The notes beneath the pieces were generated by a model. That model searched no databases. It saw only the letters and a program-made list of their open reading frames with translations, and had not been told where the DNA came from. The translations under genes and the position numbers were made by a program. Below are positions 46,341 to 53,642 of a stretch of DNA of 64,000 nt, in pieces (the first letter of the stretch is position 1; each line of letters starts with the position of its first letter). The stretch is from Xanthomonas sp. 10-10. Its GTDB lineage: Bacteria; Pseudomonadota; Gammaproteobacteria; Xanthomonadales; Xanthomonadaceae. The stretch is taken from assembly GCF_040182365.1 (NCBI RefSeq), contig NZ_CP144460.1, positions 558,001-622,000 on the forward strand, written 5' to 3'.

Positions 46341-47375
46341 TCAGGCCGCGTGTTCGCACGCCGTGCCGCAGGTGATGTCTGCATGCACCGTGCCGGGGTG
46401 GTCGTGGTCGGCGGCGTCGACGGTGATCTGCATCGGGCGCAGGCCCAGGCGCTGGAACAGGGCCTGGTCGCGTTCGGTGTCCGGGTTGCCGGTAGTGAGC
46501 AGTTTTTCGCCGTAGAAGATCGAATTGGCGCCAGCCAGGAAGCACAGCGCCTGCAGCTCGTCGCTCATCGCTTCGCGGCCGGCAGACAGGCGCACCATCG
46601 ATTTGGGCATGGTGATGCGGGCCACGGCGATCATGCGCACGAACTCGAACGGGTCCAGCTGCTGGGTGCCGTGCAGCGGGGTGCCGGCAACCTGCACCAG
46701 CCGGTTGATCGGCACCGAGTCCGGATGCGCAGGCAAGGTGGCCAGCGCCAGCAGCAGGCCGATGCGGTGCTCGCGGGTCTCGCCCATGCCCACGATGCCG
46801 CCGCAGCAGGTCTTCAGGCCCACATCGCGCACGTGCTCCAGGGTGTTCAGCCGATCCTGGTACTGGCGGGTATGGATGATGGAATCGTAGTAATCCGGCG
46901 CGGTGTCCAGATTGTGGTTGTAGTAGTCCAGCCCGGCGTCCTTGAGTGCGCGCGCCTGGCCGGCGTCGAGCATGCCGAGCGTGGCGCAGGTCTCAAGACC
47001 CATCGCCTTGACCTCGCGGATCATCGCAGCCACCTTGGGGATGTCGCGTTCCTTGGGCGAGCGCCAGGCCGCGCCCATGCAGAAACGCGAGGCGCCGGCG
47101 GCCTTGGCCTGGCGGGCCTTGGCGACGACCTCTTCGGTCTCCATCAGCTTCTGCGCGGTCACGCCGGTGTCGTAGCGCTGCGCCTGCGGGCAGTAAGCGC
47201 AGTCCTCCGGACAACCGCCGGTCTTGACCGACAGCAGCGTGGAGACCTGCACCTGCGCCGGATCGAAGTGCGCGCGGTGCACGCTGGCCGCGTGATGCAG
47301 CAACTCGGGGAACGGCAGATCGAACAGCGCCTGCAGCTCTTTGCGATCCCAGTCATGGCGTACGACAACAGACAT
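46341..47375 (-). CDS. bioB: biotin synthase
   Basis: A radical SAM enzyme that inserts sulfur into dethiobiotin. The 344 residues carry the 4Fe-4S motif as Cys55, Cys59 and Cys62 in [20 protein letters not shown] and CATLGML (second cluster ligands), and [12 protein letters not shown]. It is the first gene of the biotin group, divergent from comF with 49 bases between the two starts. A BirA-like operator lies 60-93 bases upstream, so repression by BirA with biotinyl-AMP is likely. Confidence 0.97.
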   Translation of the reverse strand: MSVVVRHDWDRKELQALFDLPFPELLHHAASVHRAHFDPAQVQVSTLLSVKTGGCPEDCAYCPQAQRYDTGVTAQKLMETEEVVAKARQAKAAGASRFCMGAAWRSPKERDIPKVAAMIREVKAMGLETCATLGMLDAGQARALKDAGLDYYNHNLDTAPDYYDSIIHTRQYQDRLNTLEHVRDVGLKTCCGGIVGMGETREHRIGLLLALATLPAHPDSVPINRLVQVAGTPLHGTQQLDPFEFVRMIAVARITMPKSMVRLSAGREAMSDELQALCFLAGANSIFYGEKLLTTGNPDTERDQALFQRLGLRPMQITVDAADHDHPGTVHADITCGTACEHAA

Positions 47376-47424
47376 CGGAGTTTCCTGACAGTCAGCGGCT
47401 TGGAAGCCAGGCAGTCTGGTGAGC

Positions 47425-48150
47425 ATGGAAGAGGCTGTCAACTTTGAAGAAGTAGGCTCGGTTTACAGGTGGCCGCAACGGGTGTTGCGGCTGCTGTTGC
47501 CAAGCCTGTGCCTGGTCTGCGCGGAAGCGGGCATGTCCGATTGCGACCTGTGCCCCTCGTGCCGGGCCGCACTGCCGGAGCACGGCCACGCCTGTCTGTG
47601 CTGTGCCACCCAGCTGTTCGCCTCCGATGGGGTGGCGCTGTGCGGGCAATGCCTGCAGCAGCCCCCGCCATTGCAGCGCGTGCATGCGTGCTTTACGTAT
47701 CGCTGGCCGGTGGACGGGCTGCTGCGCCGCTTCAAGTTCCATCAGGACCTGGCAGCAGGACGCCTGCTCAGCGAACTGATGGCCAGGCGCTGCGCACACC
47801 TGCCGCGGCCGCAGGCCCTGGTGCCGGTGAGCCTGCACCGGCAGCGGCTGCGCCAGCGCGGTTACGACCAGGCGCTTGAGCTGGCCAAACCGCTGGGCCG
47901 CGCGCTGCGGCTGCCGTGCCTGCCGTTGCTGCGCCGCGTGCGTGCGACGGCGCCGCAATCGGAGCTGGATGCCGTCGAGCGCCAACGCAATCTGCGCGAC
48001 GCCTTCATCGCACGCGGCGCCCTGCCCGCACATGTGGCGCTGGTGGACGACGTGATGACCACCGGCGCCACGCTGCACGCGGCAGCGCAGGCCTTGCGGC
48101 GCGCGGGGGTGCAGCGGGTCGATGCCTGGGTGTGCGCGCGGGTGCCGTGA
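47425..48150 (+). CDS. comF: ComF-family phosphoribosyltransferase-like protein
   Basis: A 241-residue ComF/GntX-type protein, linked to DNA uptake in competent bacteria. An N-terminal zinc-ribbon-like region has paired cysteines (LCLVC, CDLCPSC, CLCC, CGQC, about residues 30-80), and the C-terminal half has the PRPP-binding loop [11 protein letters not shown]. Start choice is unsure: ATG 47425 is used, GTG 47419 is also possible, and a BirA-like operator covers codons 4-15, so translation may begin at a later GTG. Divergent from bioB. Confidence 0.85.
   Translation: MEEAVNFEEVGSVYRWPQRVLRLLLPSLCLVCAEAGMSDCDLCPSCRAALPEHGHACLCCATQLFASDGVALCGQCLQQPPPLQRVHACFTYRWPVDGLLRRFKFHQDLAAGRLLSELMARRCAHLPRPQALVPVSLHRQRLRQRGYDQALELAKPLGRALRLPCLPLLRRVRATAPQSELDAVERQRNLRDAFIARGALPAHVALVDDVMTTGATLHAAAQALRRAGVQRVDAWVCARVP
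47435..47468. promoter_or_regulatory. candidate BirA operator between bioB and comF
   Basis: CTGTCAACT at 47435-47443 and GGTTTACAG at 47460-47468 are an imperfect inverted repeat (seven of nine pairs) separated by 16 bases. The right half equals the BirA half-site GGTTTACAA except for its last base, and the 15-16 base spacing is that of BirA operators. On the minus strand TTGACA (47436-47441), a perfect -35 for bioB, lies inside the left half with CAGACT 17 bases on. Binding would block bioB transcription. Confidence 0.65.
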
Positions 48151-48225
48151 TGGTGCGGCTGGGAGCGGTGCGCGTTCGATAGGGCGGGTGCGGTCTTGTT
48201 GCATCGGTCCGTACCTTCACCCCAA

Positions 48226-48247
48226 CCCTTCTCCTGCAGGAGAGGGG
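48226..48247. repeat. short palindromic intergenic repeat
   Basis: Within 48213-48250, a pyrimidine-rich TTCACCCCAACCC leads into a hairpin CCCTTCTCC-TGCA-GGAGAGGGG. From memory this kind of sequence recurs between genes in Xanthomonas chromosomes. It lies between comF and the convergent ubiA and may act as a terminator. No other function is seen in this 240-base gap. Confidence 0.45.
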
Positions 48248-48389
48248 CTTGTCGCCTGCGGAGGGGTCCTCAGCGCTCCGGGCCCTATCTGGACAGGTCG
48301 GTGCGTGGTCCATCAGCGCGGTTCTGCAAAGACATCGCCTGCCCGGAAAGCCTGCCATACAGCCTTTAGCGAATCCCGAATCCCGGCTT

Positions 48390-49289
48390 CTAACGCACCG
48401 CCGCGGCGATGCCGACAAAGATCGCCAGACCCACCCAGTTGTTATGCAGGAAGGCGCGGAAGCAGGGGCCGCGTTCGCGGTGGCGGGCGATGCGGAATTC
48501 GTAGGCCACCAGCAGCGCTGCGATGCCCAGCCCGGCCCAGTAAGCGACAGTGAGACCGGCGCGCAAGCCAACCAGCACCAAGGCCGCGAACATCGATGCA
48601 TACAGCACGCCTTGTGCGATCAGATCGAACCTGCCGAACAGGATGGCGGTGGACTTGCTGCCCATGCGGAGGTCGTCGTCGCGGTCGACCATGGCGTACC
48701 AGGTGTCGTACGCGGTCGCCCAAAGGATATTGGCCGCGTACAACAGCCAGCCCAGCAACGGCACGCTGCCTTGTATGGCGGCAAAACCCATCGGGATGCC
48801 CCAGCCGAACGCCATGCCCAGATAGACCTGCGGCAGATGGGTATGACGCTTCAAATAGGGGTAGCTCGCGGCCAGGAAGACGCCGGGCACGCTCAGCGCC
48901 ACGGTCAGCCAGTTGAGGCTGAGCACCAACCCGAACGCCACCAGCATCAGCACCACGAACACCCACAGCGCTTCGCGCCCGGACACCGCGCCGGTGGCGA
49001 GCGGGCGCGACTTGGTGCGCTCCACGTGCGGGTCCAGCCAGCGGTCTGCGTAGTCGTTGATCACGCAGCCGGCCGAGCGGGTCAGCCAGACCCCGGCGGT
49101 GAATACGAACAACGTCCATACCGGCGGCATGCCGCCCGCAGCCAGCCACAGCGCCCACCAGGTGGGCCAGAGCAGCAGCAGGCTGCCGATCGGACGATCG
49201 CCGCGGACCAGCTTCCAGTATTGCCCCAGCCGCTCGGACCATGTCAGCGCGGGCGCTGCCGGTGCCTGTTCGAAACCATGCTTGCTCAT
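48390..49289 (-). CDS. ubiA: 4-hydroxybenzoate polyprenyltransferase
   Basis: An integral membrane enzyme that joins a polyprenyl chain to 4-hydroxybenzoate in ubiquinone synthesis. The 299 residues include two aspartate motifs, NDYADRWLD at 78-86 and [13 protein letters not shown], that bind magnesium and diphosphate, and about nine membrane segments. [10 protein letters not shown] is a further family signature. It competes with pobA for the same substrate, 4-hydroxybenzoate. The adjacent gene is comF (convergent); upstream 290 bases are free of genes. Confidence 0.95.
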   Translation of the reverse strand: MSKHGFEQAPAAPALTWSERLGQYWKLVRGDRPIGSLLLLWPTWWALWLAAGGMPPVWTLFVFTAGVWLTRSAGCVINDYADRWLDPHVERTKSRPLATGAVSGREALWVFVVLMLVAFGLVLSLNWLTVALSVPGVFLAASYPYLKRHTHLPQVYLGMAFGWGIPMGFAAIQGSVPLLGWLLYAANILWATAYDTWYAMVDRDDDLRMGSKSTAILFGRFDLIAQGVLYASMFAALVLVGLRAGLTVAYWAGLGIAALLVAYEFRIARHRERGPCFRAFLHNNWVGLAIFVGIAAAVR

Positions 49290-49581
49290 GCTGCAAAGGG
49301 TAGCAGCGCGCCCTGGATGCGGCCATCTGGGTGCGGCCAGCAAGTGCCGGCTGCAAGAACGCCAGTCGATAAGCGCGGACAGGCGCCCGTGCTCGGGACT
49401 GCGGCGAAGCCGTTCGTGTGGGGGTTGGTGGCTGCGTCGGTGTCGGCTGCTCCTGTTAGCGTGGGCTGCGCATAAGGGAGTCTGCGGGGCAGGTTGGGCA
49501 CCGCCCGCCAGCGGGTCTGCGGATGCCAGCGGCCGAAGGCATCACGCGGGTGGCGCGGGTTCTGGCATAATGCGCGGCCAG

Positions 49582-49658
49582 GCGCTCGTAGCTCAGCCGG
49601 ATAGAGTAGTGGCTTCCGAAGCCATTGGTCGGGGGTTCGAATCCCTCCGGGCGCACCA
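49582..49658 (+). tRNA. tRNA-Arg (anticodon CCG), CCA encoded
   Basis: The 77-base sequence folds into a full cloverleaf: acceptor GCGCTCG/CGGGCGC, D arm with GCTC/GAGT, an anticodon arm with loop TTCCGAA giving CCG, a T arm with GGGGG-TTCGAAT-CCCTC, and encoded CCA at 49656-49658. It reads the arginine codon CGG, common at this GC content. Confidence 0.95.
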
Positions 49659-49668
49659 GATCGCATCG

Positions 49669-49708
49669 TTCGGTCCGCTGCAGTGGCATTCCGCTGCAGC
49701 GGGCCGAA
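49669..49708 (+). terminator. hairpin after tRNA-Arg
   Basis: TTCGGTCCGCTGCAG and CTGCAGCGGGCCGAA form a stem of about 15 pairs with one G-T, loop around TGGCATTCCG, ten bases after the encoded CCA. Only a short T-rich stretch (GTCGTTTC) follows, so termination is plausible but not certain. Confidence 0.6.
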
Positions 49709-50019
49709 GTCGTTTCTGGGCCAGGGTTGCAGGTGTTTGAGCGGCTCTGTCCAGCCGCTGGGGCTGCATGTCGCCAGCGTTGGTGTCGAAGGCTGAGATG
49801 TCCTGCGCTGGCAGCGCTGCTGCACTGCTTTGGAACCGGACGTCGACGTCGCAGAGCCAGGGTGGCCGAATGTCCTCGTGTCTGAGCGCTGTGGCCTGCA
49901 CCTGGTGCGCCAGTGACCCTGTGACGCGTCTATTGCGGACTGCTCTCCAGCCTGTGGTCAATTGCTCCCACGGCATGTATTTCAGAACGTGGTGCGCCTA
50001 ACCACTCCGGCGATGGACT

Positions 50020-50057
50020 CGCTCAAGGGCAGGGCGCGTACGCCCTGCCCTTGAGCG
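50020..50057. terminator. 17-base-arm palindrome at the end of the HPF-like gene
   Basis: CGCTCAAGGGCAGGGCG at 50020-50036 and its perfect reverse complement at 50041-50057 flank a CGTA loop. It begins right after the stop codon of the minus-strand HPF-like gene. No T-run follows on the minus strand, so it may also stabilise the mRNA end. Confidence 0.6.
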
Positions 50058-50058
50058 A

Positions 50059-50400
50059 TCAGATGCCGTCCGGTGCCGGCGCGGTCGCTCTCGCGTGCTG
50101 CTTGCCACGTGCGTGCTCGATGGCGGTGCGTAGCTTGCGGGCGGCGCCGGTGACGGCGGAGGCGGTGGTTTCGGCGCTGTTGGTGGCGGCGATCGGCGGC
50201 AGGCCGGCGACATGCGCTTCGATACTGCAGGTTCGATCCGCTGCGCCGCCGCGTTGGCCGTTCTCGTCGCGCAAATGCACTTCGACGCGGGTGATGTCGT
50301 TGGCGAAATGCGCCAGCTGGGCGGTGCAGGTCTTCTCGACATGCTGCACGACGGACGGGTCATGCGGCACGTGCTTGTCGGTCTGGATCTGAATCTGCAT
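50059..50400 (-). CDS. short HPF/RaiA-family ribosome hibernation-like protein
   Basis: A 113-residue protein with a partial HPF/RaiA (sigma-54 modulation protein) pattern: MQIQIQTDKHV at the start, VEVHLRDENG and a helix ARKLRTAIEHARGK. The family binds the ribosome decoding region in starved cells. The region between the strands has an insertion with cysteine, and the C-terminus is short and basic. The ATG at 50400 has a GGAG-type site just upstream. I rate the fold as likely and ribosome binding as inference. Confidence 0.7.
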   Translation of the reverse strand: MQIQIQTDKHVPHDPSVVQHVEKTCTAQLAHFANDITRVEVHLRDENGQRGGAADRTCSIEAHVAGLPPIAATNSAETTASAVTGAARKLRTAIEHARGKQHARATAPAPDGI

Positions 50401-50600
50401 GGAGTTCTCCTTCGCGGTCATCCGCTGCGTCTGCCGTAGCGGTGACTCGATTCTGCGTCAGCCCGGTGTTGCCGCAAGGTGACAAGGCGTCGCATGTTCA
50501 TGCATTGGTTGGCTGGTGGCCGCACTCCCGGATGCTGCGCTTGCGTCCGCATGAATCGCCCTCATAGCAGCGGGCAGCAGGGCGGGGGCGGTGGCTTAAG

Positions 50601-53108
50601 ATGCCGACACCGCGCGGTCCTGCGCCTGTCCGATGCCTGCCTGTGTTCCGATTTCGTTCTGTGCCGTCCGCCCGTTCGAGCGTGTTATTGCAGGTGCTGC
50701 TGTGCAGCGTCCTGTGGCTGGCCTGTGCAGGCACGCTGCTCGCCCAGGACGATGACTCCCTGCTGGAGACCGCGCAGAGACAGCTGGACGACGCGCAGAA
50801 GGTGCTGGACCAGGGCGAGGCCGGGCTGGAAAAGGCCGATACCGACCTGCTGCGTGCGTTGACCGACCAGGTGACGGTGGCGCAGCGGCAGGCACAGGAC
50901 CTGGCGCGTCAGCTGGATCCACCGCTGAAGCAAATCAGTTCGCAGCTGGCCGGCTTGGGTGATGCGCAGCAAGGCGAAGCGGCCGATCTTAAGAAGCAGC
51001 GCGAGGCGTTAAAGAAAGAAAAAAGCGCGTTGGATGCAGAGTTCAAGCGCGCCAATCTCCTGGACTCCCAGGCCCGCGAACTGGCAGATCGCCTGGAACA
51101 AAAACGCGCGCAGCTGTTCAGTGTGCAGCTGTCCACGCGCGTTGCCTCACCGCTGTCGCCGGCACTGTGGTCGCAGATCGCGCTGCAATGGCCGGACGAT
51201 CGTACCCGTCTGCGCGGCTTGTACGACGATGCGGTCCAGGCGGTGCGTGCCGGCACCGCTGCCAATGGCGTAGGCGGCCTGGTGACTGGCGTGGCGATCG
51301 CGCTGCTGCTGGCCTTCCCGTTACGCATGTTTCTGCGTCATCTGGGGCGGCGCTATGCCGCGTCGCGTGCGCCGGGCGGGCGGTTGCGACGTTCCGGCCT
51401 GGCGCTGTGGTTCCTGCTGGTCGGCACGCTCAGTCTGGGCATGGCGGCCTGGGTGCTGGCCGAAAGCCTGCGTGCCATAGCTCAGGTGCCGGCCGATCTG
51501 GACGAGTTGCTGGATACGCTCGTCTTCATCAGCTTCATCGCGGCCTTCGTCGGCTCGCTCAGTGCCAGTCTGTTGATGAAGCACCAACCCACCTGGCGGT
51601 TGTTCCCGCTGGACGACGCCACCGTCGACCGGCTGCGCGTGCATTGCCTGGCCACCGCCGCGGTGAGCTGGTTCAGCGGCATGGCGATGAAGCTCAACGA
51701 GGTGGCGCGCACCAGTGCCGCCGCAGCCACCGCGACCGACGCAGTGGCCGCGCTGTTGTACGCCGGCCTGATCCTGTCGGCACTGGCCGGCCTGAGCCTG
51801 TCGTTGCGCGCGCGCGCGGCCAGCGCCGGGGCCGCCAGCGACGATAGCAGCGAGCCGCCACCGGTGGTCTCGCGTGGCGGCGGGGTCATCGTGCTGATCC
51901 GCCTGCTGGGGCATGTGGCGGTGATCGTGTCGCTGCTGGCGGCGTTGTTCGGCTATCTCAATCTATCGCTGTTCATCGCGCGCCAGATCATCTGGATCAC
52001 GCTGATCTGCAGCCTGCTCGGTTTGCTGGTTGTGTTTGCCGACGACCTGCTGACCTGGGTGTTCAATCCGGAAGGGCGCTTCAATCGTGCGTTGGCGCAT
52101 GCCTCGGGCTTGGGCAGCGGACGTCTGGTACAGCTGGGTCTGCTGCTGTCTGCCGTTGTCCGTGTCGTGTTGATCCTGCTGGGAATCGCTGCGCTGGTCA
52201 CGCCGTATGGCGCCAATCTCTCGGCGGTCACCGGCTGGGCCGAGAACGTCTCGCACGGCATCGAAATCGGCAAGGAGCTCACCATCACACCGGCCGCGGT
52301 CGTGCGCGCGTTGCTGGTATTCGTCGTGGGCCTGGGTGTGGTGCACGTGGTGCAGCAGTGGCTGCTCAACACCTATCTGCCCAGGACCGAGCTCGATGCC
52401 GGCGCGCGCAACTCGATCAGCACGGTGGCGCGTTATCTGGGCTGGTTGGTGGTGGTGGTGTGGGGGCTGACCGCGCTGGGTCTGGACTTGAAGCGGCTTG
52501 CGCTGGTGTTGAGTGCGTTGTCGGTGGGTATCGGTTTCGGTCTGCAGGCGATCACGCAAAACTTCGTGTCGGGTTTGATCCTGCTGGCCGAGCGGCCGGT
52601 GAAGATCGGCGACTGGGTGCGGATTGGCGACCAGGAAGGCGATGTGCGCAAGATCAGCGTGCGTGCCACCGAGATCCAGGTAGGCGATCGCTCCACCTTA
52701 ATCGTGCCCAATTCGGAACTGATCACCAAGAGCGTGCGCAACATGACGCTGTCCAACCCGATGGGGCGGGTGCAGCTGCAGTTCTCGGTGCCGCTGGAAA
52801 CCGACGTGGCGAAGGTGCGCGACATGCTGCTGGAACTGTTTGCCGAGCACACCAAGGTGCTGGCCGAGCCGGCGCCCGCGGTGTTCATCGATTCGCTGGC
52901 CGGCGGGCACGTCAACTTCAATTCGTTCGCCTATGTGCGCAGCCCGCGCGATTCGTACGGAGTGCGTAGCGAGCTGTTCTTTGCGTTGTTGCAGCGGATG
53001 GAAACGGTGGGAATTGCGCTGCAATCGCCGCAGGAAATCCGCTTCAGCCGTGCAGGTGCAGCGGTGGCGCGTGACCAGGGCGATGGAACGCCTGCATCGG
53101 AAGACTGA
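50601..53108 (+). CDS. large MscS-family mechanosensitive channel with DUF3772
   Basis: An 835-residue inner-membrane protein of the MscK/YbiO-like large MscS group. The order is a signal sequence (to about 49), a periplasmic coiled coil of long helices (about 50-185, the DUF3772 part), around ten membrane helices, and a C-terminal MscS domain from about 610: LVLSALSVGIGFGLQAITQNFVSG (pore helix), then ERPVKIGDWVRIGDQEGDVRKISVR (beta domain). It would open on hypo-osmotic shock. Alone on its strand; the 200 bases upstream hold the promoter, with no clear boxes. Confidence 0.9.
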   Translation: MPTPRGPAPVRCLPVFRFRSVPSARSSVLLQVLLCSVLWLACAGTLLAQDDDSLLETAQRQLDDAQKVLDQGEAGLEKADTDLLRALTDQVTVAQRQAQDLARQLDPPLKQISSQLAGLGDAQQGEAADLKKQREALKKEKSALDAEFKRANLLDSQARELADRLEQKRAQLFSVQLSTRVASPLSPALWSQIALQWPDDRTRLRGLYDDAVQAVRAGTAANGVGGLVTGVAIALLLAFPLRMFLRHLGRRYAASRAPGGRLRRSGLALWFLLVGTLSLGMAAWVLAESLRAIAQVPADLDELLDTLVFISFIAAFVGSLSASLLMKHQPTWRLFPLDDATVDRLRVHCLATAAVSWFSGMAMKLNEVARTSAAAATATDAVAALLYAGLILSALAGLSLSLRARAASAGAASDDSSEPPPVVSRGGGVIVLIRLLGHVAVIVSLLAALFGYLNLSLFIARQIIWITLICSLLGLLVVFADDLLTWVFNPEGRFNRALAHASGLGSGRLVQLGLLLSAVVRVVLILLGIAALVTPYGANLSAVTGWAENVSHGIEIGKELTITPAAVVRALLVFVVGLGVVHVVQQWLLNTYLPRTELDAGARNSISTVARYLGWLVVVVWGLTALGLDLKRLALVLSALSVGIGFGLQAITQNFVSGLILLAERPVKIGDWVRIGDQEGDVRKISVRATEIQVGDRSTLIVPNSELITKSVRNMTLSNPMGRVQLQFSVPLETDVAKVRDMLLELFAEHTKVLAEPAPAVFIDSLAGGHVNFNSFAYVRSPRDSYGVRSELFFALLQRMETVGIALQSPQEIRFSRAGAAVARDQGDGTPASED

Positions 53109-53235
53109 GCCGGTGCGTGCATGCACCGTGCGGACAGGCGCTGCAGTGGGCATCGTCCAACTGGTGCAGACAACCGAGATTCCGAATCGCAGCGGTGTTC
53201 CCGGATAGTCAAACAGCCTGGTTGGTCGAGGGCGC

Positions 53236-53333
53236 GGTGCCCTCACCGCTTGGGGGACACGCCGTAAACCCGTCCCTGGGGGCTAGGTGGCGACATCCAT
53301 GCCGCCACACGGTCCCGCAATCGGTGAGGACCC
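53236..53333. repeat. nested palindromic repeat, copy 1
   Basis: GTGCCCTCACCGCTTGGGGGAC at the left end pairs imperfectly with GTCCCGCAATCGGTGAGGACC at the right; inside is a hairpin GTGGCG-...-CGCCAC around 53287-53308. The order, outer arm, inner hairpin, outer arm, is the same as in copy 2. Confidence 0.7.
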
Positions 53334-53380
53334 TGTGCTGGCTGCTGTATAAAAAATGCATACAGACCATCTCGACAGGT

Positions 53381-53482
53381 CCTTGCCCGCTCACCGTCGC
53401 GGGACCTTACGCGGCATGGATGCCGCGTAAGAGCCTACAGGGACGTACTTGCGGCGTGTCCCGCGATGGTGAGCGGGCAAGG
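53381..53482. repeat. nested palindromic repeat, copy 2
   Basis: The 25-base left arm (53381-53405, CCTTGCCCGCTCACC onward) and right arm (53458-53482) are reverse complements at 24 of 25 positions. Inside, TTACGCGGCAT-GG-ATGCCGCGTAA (53407-53430) is a perfect hairpin. From memory, similar sequences recur in Xanthomonas genomes. The structure resembles a non-autonomous, MITE- or REP-like element without terminal transposase. Confidence 0.8.
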
Positions 53483-53568
53483 GCCCTGCAGCCAGGCCGC
53501 AGATCCCATGCTTTGGCTTCCAGCTCCAGCCTCGCTCTTGCTTTCCCTTGCTTCTGCTTCTGCCTCTT

Positions 53569-53610
53569 CCACATCCACATCCACATCCACATCCACATCC
53601 ATATCCACAT
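53569..53610. repeat. tandem hexamer (CCACAT)7
   Basis: Seven head-to-tail copies of CCACAT, the sixth as CCATAT. It is preceded by a pyrimidine tract (CTTCTGCTTCTGCCTCTTCC). It lies 33 bases beyond the opgB stop and outside any supported gene. Confidence 0.9.
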
Positions 53611-53642
53611 CGCCTGGCCTCGGACCAGGGCGACGGCCCGAC

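Larger units (their letters stand above)
49659..50058. other. 400-base region between tRNA-Arg and the HPF-like gene
   Basis: No supported gene. It starts with the tRNA terminator hairpin (49669-49708) and ends with a palindrome (50020-50057) at the HPF-like stop, both listed separately. tRNA 3' ends are common integration sites, but I see no duplicate of the tRNA end and no integrase nearby. Confidence 0.5.
53109..53642. other. repeat-filled intergenic region between mscS-like and opgB genes
   Basis: About 530 bases with no supported gene. It contains two nested palindromic repeat elements (53236-53333 and 53381-53482), a small inverted repeat around 53345-53366 (CTGTAT and ATACAG flanking an A-rich stretch), and a tandem hexamer at 53569-53610. 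A minus-strand frame across it is an extension of a shadow frame inside opgB. Confidence 0.75.

Noticed and set aside
49582..49708. Genomic-island attachment site at the tRNA-Arg 3' end
   Set aside because: No integrase, no duplicated tRNA end and no foreign-looking genes follow; the hairpin is better explained as a terminator.
53569..53610. CRISPR-like regular repeats
   Set aside because: The unit is only six bases with no spacers and there are no cas genes in the window; it is a microsatellite.
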